Source: Rhizomicrobium sp.
GTDB lineage: Bacteria; Pseudomonadota; Alphaproteobacteria; Micropepsales; Micropepsaceae
Direction: 5' to 3'
Assembly: GCA_037200985.1 (NCBI GenBank)
Contig: JBBCGJ010000001.1
Span: 4,130,756-4,194,755, forward strand
DNA length: 64,000 nucleotides
Numbering within the stretch: position 1 is the first letter of the stretch; every line of letters starts with the position of its first letter. A program made the translations under genes and the position numbers. The notes below the pieces were generated by a model, which was not told where the DNA came from, ran no database searches, and was given only the letters and a program-made list of their open reading frames with translations. Below, one piece after another: positions 10,501-18,545 of this stretch.

Positions 10501-13059
10501 GATCAGCGCCAGCACGAAGACGGTCCAGGCGAGCGCCACCGGCGCGGTCAGCATCCAGCCGATCAAAAGGGTCAGCAGCGTCGCCGGCGCCGAGAGCGAG
10601 CGGCGCAGATTGTCGATCAGCTTCCAGCGCCCGGTCGCCGGAATCGCCGTGCGGCGCTTGGAGCGGCGCGGCCCGCGGCCGAAGATCCACGGCAGAAGCT
10701 GCCAGTCGCCGCGCACCCAGCGGTGCTGGCGCGACGCGGCGACGTCGTAGCGGGAGGGGAATTCCTCGACCACCTCGATATCGCTCGCGAGACCGGCGCG
10801 CGCGAAAATGCCTTCGAGCAGGTCGTGGCTGAGCACCGCCGAGACCGGGAAGCGCTGCTCCAGCGCCGCCTCGAACGCGTCGACGTCATAGATGCCCTTG
10901 CCGAAATAGGAGCCCTCTTCATAGAGGTCCTGGTACACGTCGGACACGACGATGGCGTAAGGGTCGAGGCCGTTGGGGCCCGAGAACACCCGCTGGAACA
11001 GCGAACCGCCGTCGCTCAGCGGCAGCGACGGCGTCACCCGCGGCTGCAGGATGCCGTGGCCGCGCACCACGCGCCCGGCCTGCGGATCGAAGCGCGGGCG
11101 GATCAGGGGATGGGCGATCTTGCCGACGAGGCGGCGCGCCGCGCCGATCGGAAGCCGCGTGTCGGCGTCGAGCGTGATGACATAGCGGATGCCGGCGGGA
11201 ACGGAAGGTGGCCGGCCTTCGACCGCGACGAAGGTCGTGTCGTTCGCGTCGCGCAGCAACCGGTTCAATTCGTGCAGCTTGCCGCGCTTGCGCTCCCAGC
11301 CGAGCCATTTGCCCTCGCCCTCGGTCCATACCCGCCGGCGGTGCAGGAGCAGGAAGCGCGCCCCGTCCGCGGCGCGCGGATGGCGCGCGTTCAGCGCCGC
11401 GATGGCTGCGGCGCCCTTGGCGAGCAATGCTTCGTCGCCGTCCATGTGCTCGCCCGGCGCGTCCCGGAAGTCCGACAGGAGCGCGAAGGTGAAATTCGCA
11501 TCGGGGTTGGACAGGTAATGCACTTCCAGCCGGTCGACCTGCTCGGCGATGTCGGCCTCCGAGGTCAGGAGCGTCGGCACCGCGATCAGGGTCTTCATGT
11601 CGTCGGGCACGCCGTCGCGCAACTCGAGGCCCGGAAGCCGCATCGCGCCGATCTGGTGGGTGATGACGCGGTTGACGATGGCGATGGCGAGGTCGGAAGC
11701 CGGCACCAGCGCGGTGAACGCCAGCGCCGCGATCGCCAGCGGGTCCAGGCCGAAATCGATCGCCGCGACCAGGCCGACGGCCACGATCAGCAGGGTGAAC
11801 ACGCCGATCGCCGCGACATAGCTGGCGACGCCGATCTCCGAGACGCGGCGGTACAGGCCGGTCCTGGGATGGACGCGGCAGCCCAGTTCGCGCTCGAAGG
11901 CGCGGCGGCCCTCGGCGATCAGGTAGAATCCGGCGTCGCATTCGCGCCGCGTCGCCCGCTCGGCCGCCGTCAGTCCCTTGCCCGCGCGCGCCGCCGCGTC
12001 GGCGGCGCGCTCCGCCACCTCCGCCTCGTCGCGCCCCGATTCATGGGCCAGCGTCTCGATGGCGCGGCGGTAGAGGTCGCGGGTGGGAAAATCCATCGCC
12101 GCGAAATTCGTCTTCTCGCGCAGCGCCGCGTCGACCAGGCTGACGCTCTCGAAGAACTCCGGCCAGTTGACCGCCGAGACCAGCCGCATCGAGGTGATGA
12201 CGTTGCGCACCGTGACGTTCATCGCGCTCTGGCGCTGCACCTCCTGCCGCACGATGTCGTCGGCATTGGTGCCGTCCTGCGCCAGCCGCTCGTTCAGCCA
12301 GCGCAGCGCCGGCGTCACGTCGGGATCGCGGTCGCGCAGGCGCTGCGCCAGTTCGACCGCGAAGGGGATCGACCACTTCTTGCGCGCCAGCTCGGCGAGG
12401 AGATCGCCGATCGGCTCGCTCGCCTCCTCGCCCAGGATGCGCTCGGCCAGGGCGTCGGCCTCGGCGCTGGCGTTCAGGCGGATGATGATGCCTTCCGCGA
12501 TGCGGCGCAGATTCTCCACCAGCGTGATGCGCAGCGTGATCGCGATGGCCCACAGCTCGCCGATGGTGAGCGGCTGCACCCGCTGATAGGACTCGACGAA
12601 GCGCGTCAGCTTGGCGACGTCGACCGCGCTGTCGGTGTGCGCGATCACCGCCCAGGCGATGCCGAAGACGCGCGGATAGCCCTGCAGATGGCCTTCGATC
12701 AGCTTGGGCAGCTTGCGGTAATAGCCCGGCGGCAGGTCGTCCTTGATCTCGCGGATCTGCTCGTCGACGATGTGGTAATTGTCGAGCAGCCATTCGGCGG
12801 CCGGCGGCACCGAGCGGTGCGCCCGCGTCGCGACGACGATGGCGCGATAGGCATCCGCGATCAGCCGCGCATTCTCCTCGAGCCTGGCGGCGAGGGGGCG
12901 GCCGCGCTCGATATCCGGCGAGACGCGCTGCGCGATGGCGAGGCTGGTGGCGTGCTGCTCCAGCCGCTCGATGCTAAAGAGCTCGGCTCGGATCGGACCT
13001 TCGGTCGGCTCCAGCGCCTGGCGCCAGGACGCGCGGCTGCCGATCTCCGAATAGTTCAT
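4528..13059 (-). CDS. ndvB: Cyclic beta-1,2-glucan synthase (NdvB/ChvB/Cgs type)
   Basis: A 2843-residue inner-membrane enzyme that uses UDP-glucose to start, extend and cyclise osmoregulated periplasmic beta-1,2-glucan; known NdvB and Cgs proteins are about 2830-2870 residues, so this one is full length. A first membrane pair lies near residues 410-465, then a GT84 transferase domain with the YVITLDADTRLP acidic motif near 625 and QHRWVRGDW near 780, more membrane helices near 820-980, a glycoamylase-like domain (about 1020-1500), and a C-terminal GH94 phosphorylase-like part with two carbohydrate-binding halves and the catalytic loop GTGDWNDGMDN near 2518. The opposite strand is also open for over 7 kb, which is a GC-codon artefact. 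An exporter (NdvA) is not in the window. Confidence 0.95.
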   Translation of the reverse strand: MNYSEIGSRASWRQALEPTEGPIRAELFSIERLEQHATSLAIAQRVSPDIERGRPLAARLEENARLIADAYRAIVVATRAHRSVPPAAEWLLDNYHIVDEQIREIKDDLPPGYYRKLPKLIEGHLQGYPRVFGIAWAVIAHTDSAVDVAKLTRFVESYQRVQPLTIGELWAIAITLRITLVENLRRIAEGIIIRLNASAEADALAERILGEEASEPIGDLLAELARKKWSIPFAVELAQRLRDRDPDVTPALRWLNERLAQDGTNADDIVRQEVQRQSAMNVTVRNVITSMRLVSAVNWPEFFESVSLVDAALREKTNFAAMDFPTRDLYRRAIETLAHESGRDEAEVAERAADAAARAGKGLTAAERATRRECDAGFYLIAEGRRAFERELGCRVHPRTGLYRRVSEIGVASYVAAIGVFTLLIVAVGLVAAIDFGLDPLAIAALAFTALVPASDLAIAIVNRVITHQIGAMRLPGLELRDGVPDDMKTLIAVPTLLTSEADIAEQVDRLEVHYLSNPDANFTFALLSDFRDAPGEHMDGDEALLAKGAAAIAALNARHPRAADGARFLLLHRRRVWTEGEGKWLGWERKRGKLHELNRLLRDANDTTFVAVEGRPPSVPAGIRYVITLDADTRLPIGAARRLVGKIAHPLIRPRFDPQAGRVVRGHGILQPRVTPSLPLSDGGSLFQRVFSGPNGLDPYAIVVSDVYQDLYEEGSYFGKGIYDVDAFEAALEQRFPVSAVLSHDLLEGIFARAGLASDIEVVEEFPSRYDVAASRQHRWVRGDWQLLPWIFGRGPRRSKRRTAIPATGRWKLIDNLRRSLSAPATLLTLLIGWMLTAPVALAWTVFVLALIALPTFIPALSGLLPRRVGVSLRSHWRGVGRDVEMGIIQSAFLLTFLAHQAWLMVDAIGRTVWRLFVRRKRLLEWVTTAQANGENGFDSRTLAIQMGASAVSLAIAGAAIVFAGDDTWPIAAPFGALWLFSPLIARWASSPPPADSDLKVTEEDRHSLRRAGRRTWRFFETYVTQADNFLPPDNFQEDPEPVVAHRTSPTNIGLYLLSTIAARDFGWIGTSDAVERLEASFATLDRMERQRGHFFNWYDTQDLRPLEPRYISSVDSGNLAGHLIALAHALREFAAAPLAPAWRDGIADAAGLVREIAGGDGRTPAPAQLTALLDDFAAALKGPPGDAAGLLTTLEIKAERIGALGADCGTEVAYWAGALLATVHSHKRDAQLLVDADEDDPAAMAAARLGHRLERLAERAMAMFEAMEFGFLLDPNRLLLSIGYRVSDAALDPNYYDLLASEARLASFIAIAKGDIPARHWFRMGRTLTPLPGGSALISWSGSMFEYLMPALVMRAPAGSLLAETNRLVVRRQRAYGDGLGVPWGISESAFSARDIERTYQYSSFGVPDLGYKRGLAENIVIAPYATALAAMVDPGHAARNLERLADEGGRGIHGWYEALDYTPSRLPEGAKVAIVRCYMAHHQAMSLIAIANALHDGRMRGRFHAEPIVQAAELLLQERMPRDVVVARPPPAQVAETIQIGTVVPDVRRRYTSPYSRLPRTHLLSNGDFTTMLSVAGSGYTRWRDVAVTRWREDPTCDDWGSYCFLRDIESGEVWSAAYQPTVADPAQYTATFTEDRAEIVRRDGTITTQLELIVSPEDDAEVRRIGITNQGPHAREIELTSYLELALARPADDMAHPAFAKLFVQTEFVAHPGAILATRRRRSDADPQIWAAHLAVVEGAHSGEVQFETDRVRFLGRGQTIRNPVAIAEGWPLSNTAGPVLDPIFSLRRRVTVPRGGTVRVAFWTMVAPTREEVLELAEKYADEGAFDRARTLAWTQAQVQVQHLGIRAAEAHIYQRLANHVLYADSTLKPPPEFIKRAVRKASTLWAAGVSGDLPIVLARVSEDDDLNLVRQLLRAHEYWRAKQLAVDLVILNERASSYVQDFQGAIDALVRMNKTMPHISRPDVKGSVITLRTDLISGETAELLQAAARAVLRGQHGSLADQVNAARERRSVGGPPPRRLLPAGTPEAPLPPPPMEFFNGLGGFAERGRDFVTIMEGGERTPMPWSNVVANRDFGFLASASGGGFTWSVNSQQNQITPWSNDPVGDAPGEILYIRDDDTGQLWTPVSTPIRERSGRYTARHGQGYSRFEHNMHGIGAELTLFVPPDDPIKIARLKLTNLSGRERRLSVTAFVEWVLGSAQRQGRTLIVTEIDPATGAMLAQNRWNNDLGERVAFLDLAGRQSAWTGDRTEFIGRDGGRDRPLGLVHGTKLSNRCGAGFDPCGAMQTRVKLSPIGTTEVVVFLGETATRAEAQALIDKYRTADLDAAFGAATGQWDAILGTVQVKTPDRSLDILMNRWLLYQTLGCRMWARTGFYQASGAYGFRDQLQDSMALCVTRPDIAREHLLRAAARQFPEGDVQHWWLAETGRGIRTRISDDRVWLAHVAAHYVTTTGDMSVLDELVPFLEAPLLRPQDHDSFSQPTVSERTASLFEHVVLALDGALATGVHGLPLMGTGDWNDGMDNVGAGGKGESVWLGWFLYATLNDFAALAERRDSAEAAEAARRWRAHAAQLKDALEAQAWDGDWYRRAYFDDGTPLGSVASADCRIDTIAQSWAVICGAAEPTRAARAMAAVDKYLVQRDQKLSLLFTPPFDKPAHDPGYIKGYPPGIRENGGQYTHGAVWAAQAYAMLGNGDRAHELLAMLNPINHSDNPAAMHRYQVEPYVVAADVYSMPPHVGRGGWTWYTGSAAWFYRTALERLLGFRKEGASLVLDPCIPRGWPSFEIVYRHGTATYTISVENPLGVCRGMLSLKVDGETVTGNRIPLADDGKAHAVQLVLG

Positions 13060-13207
13060 GGCGTGTCGCCCTTACCCACGCACAGCGATGCCCGCCGGCG
13101 GCAAAGGCCCAACGTACGGTCGAATGCGGTGCTGTCGGGGAAGAAACGCGCCACGCGCGCGGAAGTTCCCGGAACGCAACGCTACTGCCGGTTACATGCT
13201 GAACGCA

Positions 13208-14179
13208 TCAGACTCGGTAATAGTCGCGATACCATTGTACGAATTTCGGGATGCCGACGCTGATCGGCGTCGTCGGTTCATAGCCCAGGTCGCGCCGCGT
13301 CGCGTCGATATCGGCATAGGTTCTGGCAACGTCGCCGGCCTGCATCGGCTCCAGCCGCTTGTCCGCCTTGCGCCCGATCGCGTCTTCCAGCGTCGCGATG
13401 TAGTCGAGCAGCTTCTCCGAGCGGTGATTGCCGAGATTGTAGACCGCGTGCGGCGGCTCGCCCGCCGCCGGGCGGTCGAGCGCCCGCAGCACGCCGTCCA
13501 CGATGTCGTCGATATAGGTGAAGTCGCGCCACATCTCGCCCTCGTTGAAGACGCGGATCTTCTCGCCCGCCAGGATGGCGCGCGCGAACAGCATGGGCGA
13601 CATGTCCGGCCGGCCCCAGGGCCCGTATACGGTGAAGAAGCGCAGGCCCGTCGAAGGCAGGCGGTAGAGATGGGCATAGGTGTGCGCGATCAGCTCGTCG
13701 GCGCGCTTGGTCGCGGCATAGAGCGAGTTGGGCCGGTCGACGCGCTGCGCCACCGAGAACGGCATGTCGGTGTTGGCGCCATAGACCGAGGACGAACTGG
13801 CATAGACGAAGTGGCACAGCGATGGCAGGCGCCGCGCCATCTCCAGCATCACGACCTGGCCCATGACGTTGGACTGGATGTAGGTGTAGGGGTCGACCAG
13901 CGAATAGCGCACGCCGGCCTGGGCCGCGAGATGGACGATGCGGTCGATCTCGCCATGGCGCTCGCCGAGCGCGAGGATGGCGTCGCGGTCGGAGATGTCG
14001 AGCTTCTCGAAGCTGAACCCGGCGTGGGGGCTCAGCCGCGCCAGCCGCGCCTCCTTCAGCGACACCTCGTAATAGTCGTTGAGATTGTCGATGCCGACAA
14101 CGCGCTCGCCCCGCGCCAAGAGGGCGGTCGCGACATGATAGCCGATGAACCCGGCGGCGCCGGTGACGAGGACGGTCAT
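13208..14179 (-). CDS. UDP-glucuronate 4-epimerase-like NAD-dependent epimerase
   Basis: A 323-residue extended short-chain dehydrogenase. The NAD-binding motif TGAAGFIG lies at the N-terminus and the catalytic Y-x-x-x-K (YAATK) near residue 152, with the VYASSSSVYG strand before it. IDNLNDYYEVSLKEARL and the C-terminal MQAGDVARTYADI are typical of UDP-glucuronate 4-epimerases, which supply UDP-galacturonate for capsule, LPS or exopolysaccharide. AGGAAGGA precedes the ATG. It sits 148 bases upstream of ndvB on the same strand; a link to glucan or envelope polysaccharide is inferred from position only. Confidence 0.88.
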   Translation of the reverse strand: MTVLVTGAAGFIGYHVATALLARGERVVGIDNLNDYYEVSLKEARLARLSPHAGFSFEKLDISDRDAILALGERHGEIDRIVHLAAQAGVRYSLVDPYTYIQSNVMGQVVMLEMARRLPSLCHFVYASSSSVYGANTDMPFSVAQRVDRPNSLYAATKRADELIAHTYAHLYRLPSTGLRFFTVYGPWGRPDMSPMLFARAILAGEKIRVFNEGEMWRDFTYIDDIVDGVLRALDRPAAGEPPHAVYNLGNHRSEKLLDYIATLEDAIGRKADKRLEPMQAGDVARTYADIDATRRDLGYEPTTPISVGIPKFVQWYRDYYRV

Positions 14180-14212
14180 GCGTCCTTCCTAGCGCGCTTC
14201 GGCCGCGTTCCG

Positions 14213-15709
14213 CTACTCCGCCGCCATCCGCTCCGGCGCGGGCCGCGCCACCGGATGCGCCTTTTCGAACCGCATCGTGCCGTCGTCCACCTTGCCGAAG
14301 CGCAGCGTCAGCATATCGAGCGCATAGTTCTGGTACAGCCGCCACGGCTTCGTGGCGCCTTGGCTGGGCAGCACGTCGCGCGCCCGCTGCACATAGCCCG
14401 ACGAGAAATCGAGCCACGGCATCTCCGCGACCGTCGGATCGCTCTTGGGCGTCGCGATCTCGAAGCCCTTGCGGTCCATGTAGTTGATCATGCGGCAGAC
14501 ATATTCGCAGGTCAGGTCGCATTTCAGCGTCCAGGACGCATTGGTGTAGCCGAAGGACGAGGCGAGATTGGGCACGTCGGAATACATCATGCCCTTGTAG
14601 CTCATCGTCTTGGACATGGCCTTCGCCACGCCGTCGATCGTCACCTGAAGCCCGCTCAGGAGCTGCATCTTCAATCCGGTCGCGGTGACGATGACGTCGG
14701 CTTCGATCTCCTTGCCGGACTTGAGAAGAATTCCGCGCTGCGTGAAGCGCTCGATATGGTCGGTGACGACCTCGGCCTTGCCGCTCCTGATCGAACGGAA
14801 CAGGTCGCTGTCGGGCACCAGGCACAGCCGCTGGTCCCACGGATTGTAGCTGGGCGTGAAATGCGTGCCGACGTCGTAGTCCGGGCCGAGCTCCTTCTTC
14901 ACCATCTCGATCAGCCCGGCCTTGGTCTTCTCCGGCTTCTTGCGCGCCAGGTTGAAGAAGAACATGCCGAACAGCACGTTGCGCCAGCGCGTGATATTGT
15001 AGGCGAGCATCGGCGGCAGCTTGGCGCGCAGCCAGTTCGCGGTCGCGTCCTCCGCCGGGCGCGAGACCACATAGGTCGGCGAGCGCTGCAGCATGACGAC
15101 ATGCGCGGCCTCCTTCGCCATCTCCGGCACCAGCGTGACCGCGGTGGCGCCGCTGCCGATCACCACGACCTTCTTGCCGCGATAGTCGAGGTCTTGCGGC
15201 CAGAACTGCGGATGCACGATCCTGCCGGCGAAGTCGGCGCGGCCGGCGAAGTCCGGATCGTGGCCGGAGGCGTAGTCGTAATAGCCGCTGCACATGAAGA
15301 GGAAATTGCAGGTGAAGCGCACGATCTGCTTCTGCGCGCCCGTCTCGGCCTCGACCGTCCAGCGCGCCTCGGCGCTCGACCAGTCGGCGCGCTTCACCTG
15401 TGTGTTGAAGCGGATGTGCTTGTCGATGCCGTTCTCGGCCGCCGTCTCGCGCACATAGGTGCGGATCGCGGGCCCGTCGGCGATCGCCTTGGCCTGCGTC
15501 CAGGGTTTGAAGGCATAGCCCAGCGTGTACATGTCGGAATCCGAGCGGATGCCCGGGTAGCGGAACAGGTCCCAGGTGCCGCCGATGGCGTCGCGGCCTT
15601 CCAGGATGGCGTAGCTCTTGCCCGGGCAATTCGTCTGGAGGTGATAGCCGGCGCCGATGCCGGAAAGCCCCGCCCCCACGATGATGACGTCGAAATGCTC
15701 GAGAGCCAT
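14213..15709 (-). CDS. Flavin monooxygenase with Baeyer-Villiger signature
   Basis: A 498-residue FAD/NADPH monooxygenase. It shows two Rossmann motifs (VGAGLSGIGAG near the start and VIGSGATAV near residue 180) and, between them, an exact F-x-G-x-x-x-H-x-x-x-W-P fingerprint (FAGRIVHPQFWP), which marks type I Baeyer-Villiger and related N-/S-oxygenating enzymes. The ATG at 15709 starts the conserved MALEHFDVIIV; in-frame upstream starts at 15739 and 15763 would add unconserved residues. It is divergent from the acyl-CoA dehydrogenase at 15884. Substrate unknown; ketones or lipophilic xenobiotics are typical. Confidence 0.88.
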   Translation of the reverse strand: MALEHFDVIIVGAGLSGIGAGYHLQTNCPGKSYAILEGRDAIGGTWDLFRYPGIRSDSDMYTLGYAFKPWTQAKAIADGPAIRTYVRETAAENGIDKHIRFNTQVKRADWSSAEARWTVEAETGAQKQIVRFTCNFLFMCSGYYDYASGHDPDFAGRADFAGRIVHPQFWPQDLDYRGKKVVVIGSGATAVTLVPEMAKEAAHVVMLQRSPTYVVSRPAEDATANWLRAKLPPMLAYNITRWRNVLFGMFFFNLARKKPEKTKAGLIEMVKKELGPDYDVGTHFTPSYNPWDQRLCLVPDSDLFRSIRSGKAEVVTDHIERFTQRGILLKSGKEIEADVIVTATGLKMQLLSGLQVTIDGVAKAMSKTMSYKGMMYSDVPNLASSFGYTNASWTLKCDLTCEYVCRMINYMDRKGFEIATPKSDPTVAEMPWLDFSSGYVQRARDVLPSQGATKPWRLYQNYALDMLTLRFGKVDDGTMRFEKAHPVARPAPERMAAE

Positions 15710-15883
15710 GCGCTTTTCCACCCTGCTTTGGCCTCTCATGACACACAGACTAAGAAATGACAAGTTGTCAGTTGTGCGACCCGCCGCGGAAAACCGCCCG
15801 AAGCTCCCTCAGGGTCACGATGGCCGGTGGGGCGGACTTCGCCGTACAGTCCGCCCATCCGACATCCCAGGAGAGGAACAGAC

Positions 15884-17119
15884 ATGGCCATCGACTTCGA
15901 GATTCCCGCGGAAGCCAAGGCGATCCGCGAAAAGGTCCGCCAATGGGTGCATGACGAATGCATCCCGGCGCAGGAAAAGCTGCTCGCCGGCGCCGACTAC
16001 AAGACCACGCTCGGCGCCCTGCGCAAGAAGGCGCGCGAGCAGGGCCTGTGGTGCCCCTTCATCCCCAAGGAATATGGCGGCATGGGCCTCGGCCCGCTCG
16101 CCAATGCGCTGGTGCAGATGGAATTGGGCGAGAGCTATCTCGGCGCCCTGTCGATGAACACGCAAGGTCCCGACGACGCGACCATGCTGACGCTCCTGCA
16201 GAACGGCACCGAATTCCAGAAGGAGAAATTCCTTAAACCCCTGCTCAACGGCGAAAAGCGCATCTGCTATTCGATGACCGAGAAGGCGGCCGGCGCCGAC
16301 GCCACCGGCATGCAGACCAAGGCGGAGAAGAAGGGCAATTCCGCCTATGTGCTGAACGGCGAGAAATGGTTTTCCTCCGCCGCCTCCGTCGCCGACATCG
16401 CGCTGGTGATGGCCAAGACCAATCCCGACGCGCCGCGCCACCAGCAATTCTCGACCTTCCTCGTCGAGCTCCCCAACCCCGGCTACAGGATCAAGCGCGA
16501 CATCAAGACGATGGCGGCGGAGGGCCCGCTCTCCCACATCCTCGGCGGCGGCCATTCGGAGATCGAGATCAAGGATCTCGAAGTGCCGGCGGAAAATCTG
16601 CTCGGCGGCGAAGGCAACGGCTTCAACATGGGCCAGCATCGCCTGGCTTACGGCCGGCTGCGGCACGGCATGCACAATGTCTCGATGGCGCAGCGCGCCC
16701 TCGACCTCGCGGTCAAGCACGTCACCAGCCGCACGACCTTCGGCAAGAAGCTCGACGAGCGCCAGGCGGTGCAGTTCATGCTGGCCGAGTGCGCCAGCCA
16801 GATCTACATCGCGCGGCTGATGATCCTGCACATCGCCTACAAGGCCGAGAAGGGTCTCGACCTCAGGAACGAGAACGGCATCGCCAAGGTCTATCTCGCC
16901 AACATGGTGCACAAGGTGGTGGACACCGCGATCCAGCTCCACGGCGCGCTGGGCTATTCGATGGATACGCCCCTGGCCGGCTGGTACACCCATATCCGCT
17001 CGCAGCGCCTGGTCGACGGCCCGGACGAGGTCCACAAATGGACCACGGGCCGCAACGTCATCAAGGCCTATAAGCAGTTCGGCACCACCGCCTCGGCGAC
17101 CGGCGGCGACCTGCTCTGA
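15884..17119 (+). CDS. Acyl-CoA dehydrogenase
   Basis: A 411-residue FAD enzyme of beta-oxidation or a related catabolic route that oxidises acyl-CoA to 2-enoyl-CoA and passes electrons to ETF. The N-terminal helical domain begins at MAIDFEIPAEAKAIREKVR; CYSMTEKAAGADAT lies in the middle beta domain and the C-terminal helices carry QLHGALGYSMDTPLAGW and VDGPDEVHKW. The last motif is like the ACAD10/ACAD11-type branch. An AGGAGAGG ribosome site seven bases before the ATG at 15884 decides the start over an open frame reaching to 15827. Chain-length specificity cannot be read. Confidence 0.92.
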   Translation: MAIDFEIPAEAKAIREKVRQWVHDECIPAQEKLLAGADYKTTLGALRKKAREQGLWCPFIPKEYGGMGLGPLANALVQMELGESYLGALSMNTQGPDDATMLTLLQNGTEFQKEKFLKPLLNGEKRICYSMTEKAAGADATGMQTKAEKKGNSAYVLNGEKWFSSAASVADIALVMAKTNPDAPRHQQFSTFLVELPNPGYRIKRDIKTMAAEGPLSHILGGGHSEIEIKDLEVPAENLLGGEGNGFNMGQHRLAYGRLRHGMHNVSMAQRALDLAVKHVTSRTTFGKKLDERQAVQFMLAECASQIYIARLMILHIAYKAEKGLDLRNENGIAKVYLANMVHKVVDTAIQLHGALGYSMDTPLAGWYTHIRSQRLVDGPDEVHKWTTGRNVIKAYKQFGTTASATGGDLL

Positions 17120-17141
17120 TCCGCCGCGCGAGCGGAACGGC

Positions 17142-17175
17142 AAACGGCGCGCTATGCTCGGCGCGCCGTTTTCGT
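17142..17175 (+). terminator. Hairpin after acyl-CoA dehydrogenase
   Basis: AAACGGCGCG at 17142-17151 pairs with CGCGCCGTTT at 17162-17171 around a ten-base loop, followed by a short T-rich tail. The spacing after the stop at 17119 fits an intrinsic terminator, though the T-run is weak. It also argues that the next gene starts at 17190 rather than at 17154. Confidence 0.6.
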
Positions 17176-17189
17176 TCCGGGGGACCGTC

Positions 17190-17942
17190 ATGCTGCATTC
17201 CTTGACGTTTTATCTCTTCGATCCCGTGGTCCTGATATTCCTGCTGCTCGCGGCGGCCCTGGTCGCCGGCCGCTTTGGCCGCGTCTGGCAGCAGCGCCTG
17301 CTGGCCGCCGCGGTCGCGCTTCTGTTCTGCCTCGCCTTCCTCCCGGTCGACCGCTGGCTGGCGCGGCCGCTGGAAAACCAATATCCCCGCCCGCCGCTGC
17401 CGGCGCGGGTCGACGGCATCCTCGTCCTCGACGGCGGGTCGGAATGGCGCGTGTTCGCCAGCCGCGGCGTGCAGGGTCACAATGCCAGCGTCTTCCGGAT
17501 TCTCGCCGGCGCGGAGCTCGCCAAGCGGTTTCCCGCCGCGACGCTCGTCTATACCGGTGCCTCCAGCGACAACCCGCGGATCGAAGCGGCGGAGCGTGCC
17601 ACGGTCGGCGACGTCGCCGCGACGGCGGGCGTCGCGCCGGGACGCCTGCGCTTCGAGCAGGCCTCGCGCGACACCGGCCAGAACGTCGTCGATTCGATGA
17701 AGCTGGTGCACCCCAGGCCGGGCGAGACCTGGATGCTGGTGACCTCCGCCATCCACATGCCCCGCGCGATGGCGATCGCGAAGCGGCTCGGCTGGAAGAT
17801 GGTGCCCTGGCCGTCCGACTACATCTCGGGGGACAATGCCGGCCTTCGCTTCCGTCTTCCGTCGCGGGAGATGGTGAATATCGGCACGGCGCTCCACGAA
17901 TGGATCGGCCTGGCGGTCTACGGCCTGACCGGCCGCGCCTAG
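17190..17942 (+). CDS. YdcF/SanA-like DUF218 membrane protein
   Basis: A 250-residue protein with two N-terminal membrane helices (residues about 8-25 and 30-50) followed by a DUF218 domain. The domain shows DGILVLDGGSEWR, VYTGASSDNP, and VTSAIHMPRAMAIAKRLGW, the last being the family's most conserved stretch. ElyC and SanA in this family influence envelope integrity, but the reaction is unknown. GGGGGA precedes the ATG. The FKBP lipoprotein gene follows 60 bases downstream on the same strand. Confidence 0.85.
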   Translation: MLHSLTFYLFDPVVLIFLLLAAALVAGRFGRVWQQRLLAAAVALLFCLAFLPVDRWLARPLENQYPRPPLPARVDGILVLDGGSEWRVFASRGVQGHNASVFRILAGAELAKRFPAATLVYTGASSDNPRIEAAERATVGDVAATAGVAPGRLRFEQASRDTGQNVVDSMKLVHPRPGETWMLVTSAIHMPRAMAIAKRLGWKMVPWPSDYISGDNAGLRFRLPSREMVNIGTALHEWIGLAVYGLTGRA

Positions 17943-18002
17943 GGGCTGGCGCGCCCGGGATTTCTGATATGGTCCCGCCGCTTCACGAAGGACCGCTCTG
18001 CC

Positions 18003-18494
18003 ATGCGTCTTGCCACGATCTGCGCGCCGTTCGTGCTCGGCTTCATCCTGCTCGCCGGCTGCGGCGACAAGGCGGGGGCGCCGCAATACGATCTGACGCC
18101 GGAATCGAACGCCAAATTCCTCGCCGACAACGGTGCGCGCAAGGACGTCAAGACTCTGCCCGACGGGCTGCAATACCGCGTCATCACCGCCGGCCACGGC
18201 AAACAGGTGACGAGCCCGACCGATGTCGTGACCGTGACCTATAAGGGCTGGACGATCGACGGCCATGTCTTCGACCGCACCCAGCACGGCCAGACCGCCA
18301 GCTTCCCGGCGGGCCAGCTCATCCCCGGCTGGGTGGAGGCGCTCAAGCTGATGCATGTCGGCGACGAATGGCAGATCGTGATCCCCGCCGATCTCGGCTA
18401 TGGCGCGGAGGGCGCCGGCGCCGACATCGGACCGAACCAGACCCTTGTCTTCAACATGCAGCTCATCGCCGTGCAGCCCGCCCCGCGGGAATAA
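18003..18494 (+). CDS. FKBP-type peptidyl-prolyl isomerase, lipoprotein
   Basis: A 163-residue periplasmic proline isomerase. The N-terminus is a lipoprotein signal with lipobox LLAGC, lipidated cysteine at residue 20. The FKBP fold follows: VTVTYKGWTIDGHVFDRT, a PAGQLIPGWVEALKLMHVG segment, and IPADLGYGAEGAG near the C-terminus. It would help fold proteins at the inner face of the envelope. Transcribed after the YdcF-like gene with a 60-base gap. Confidence 0.92.
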   Translation: MRLATICAPFVLGFILLAGCGDKAGAPQYDLTPESNAKFLADNGARKDVKTLPDGLQYRVITAGHGKQVTSPTDVVTVTYKGWTIDGHVFDRTQHGQTASFPAGQLIPGWVEALKLMHVGDEWQIVIPADLGYGAEGAGADIGPNQTLVFNMQLIAVQPAPRE

Positions 18495-18545
18495 CCCGCC
18501 TCGCCGGCTTTCGTTTTCGTCATGCCGTCCCGCGACCGCCCGGCC

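Noticed and set aside
5704..13263. A 7.5-kb open frame on the plus strand opposite the glucan synthase gene.
   Set aside because: It is the antisense of ndvB, made open by GC-rich third positions. It is rich in R, A, G and H with no domain; the minus-strand protein has clear motifs.
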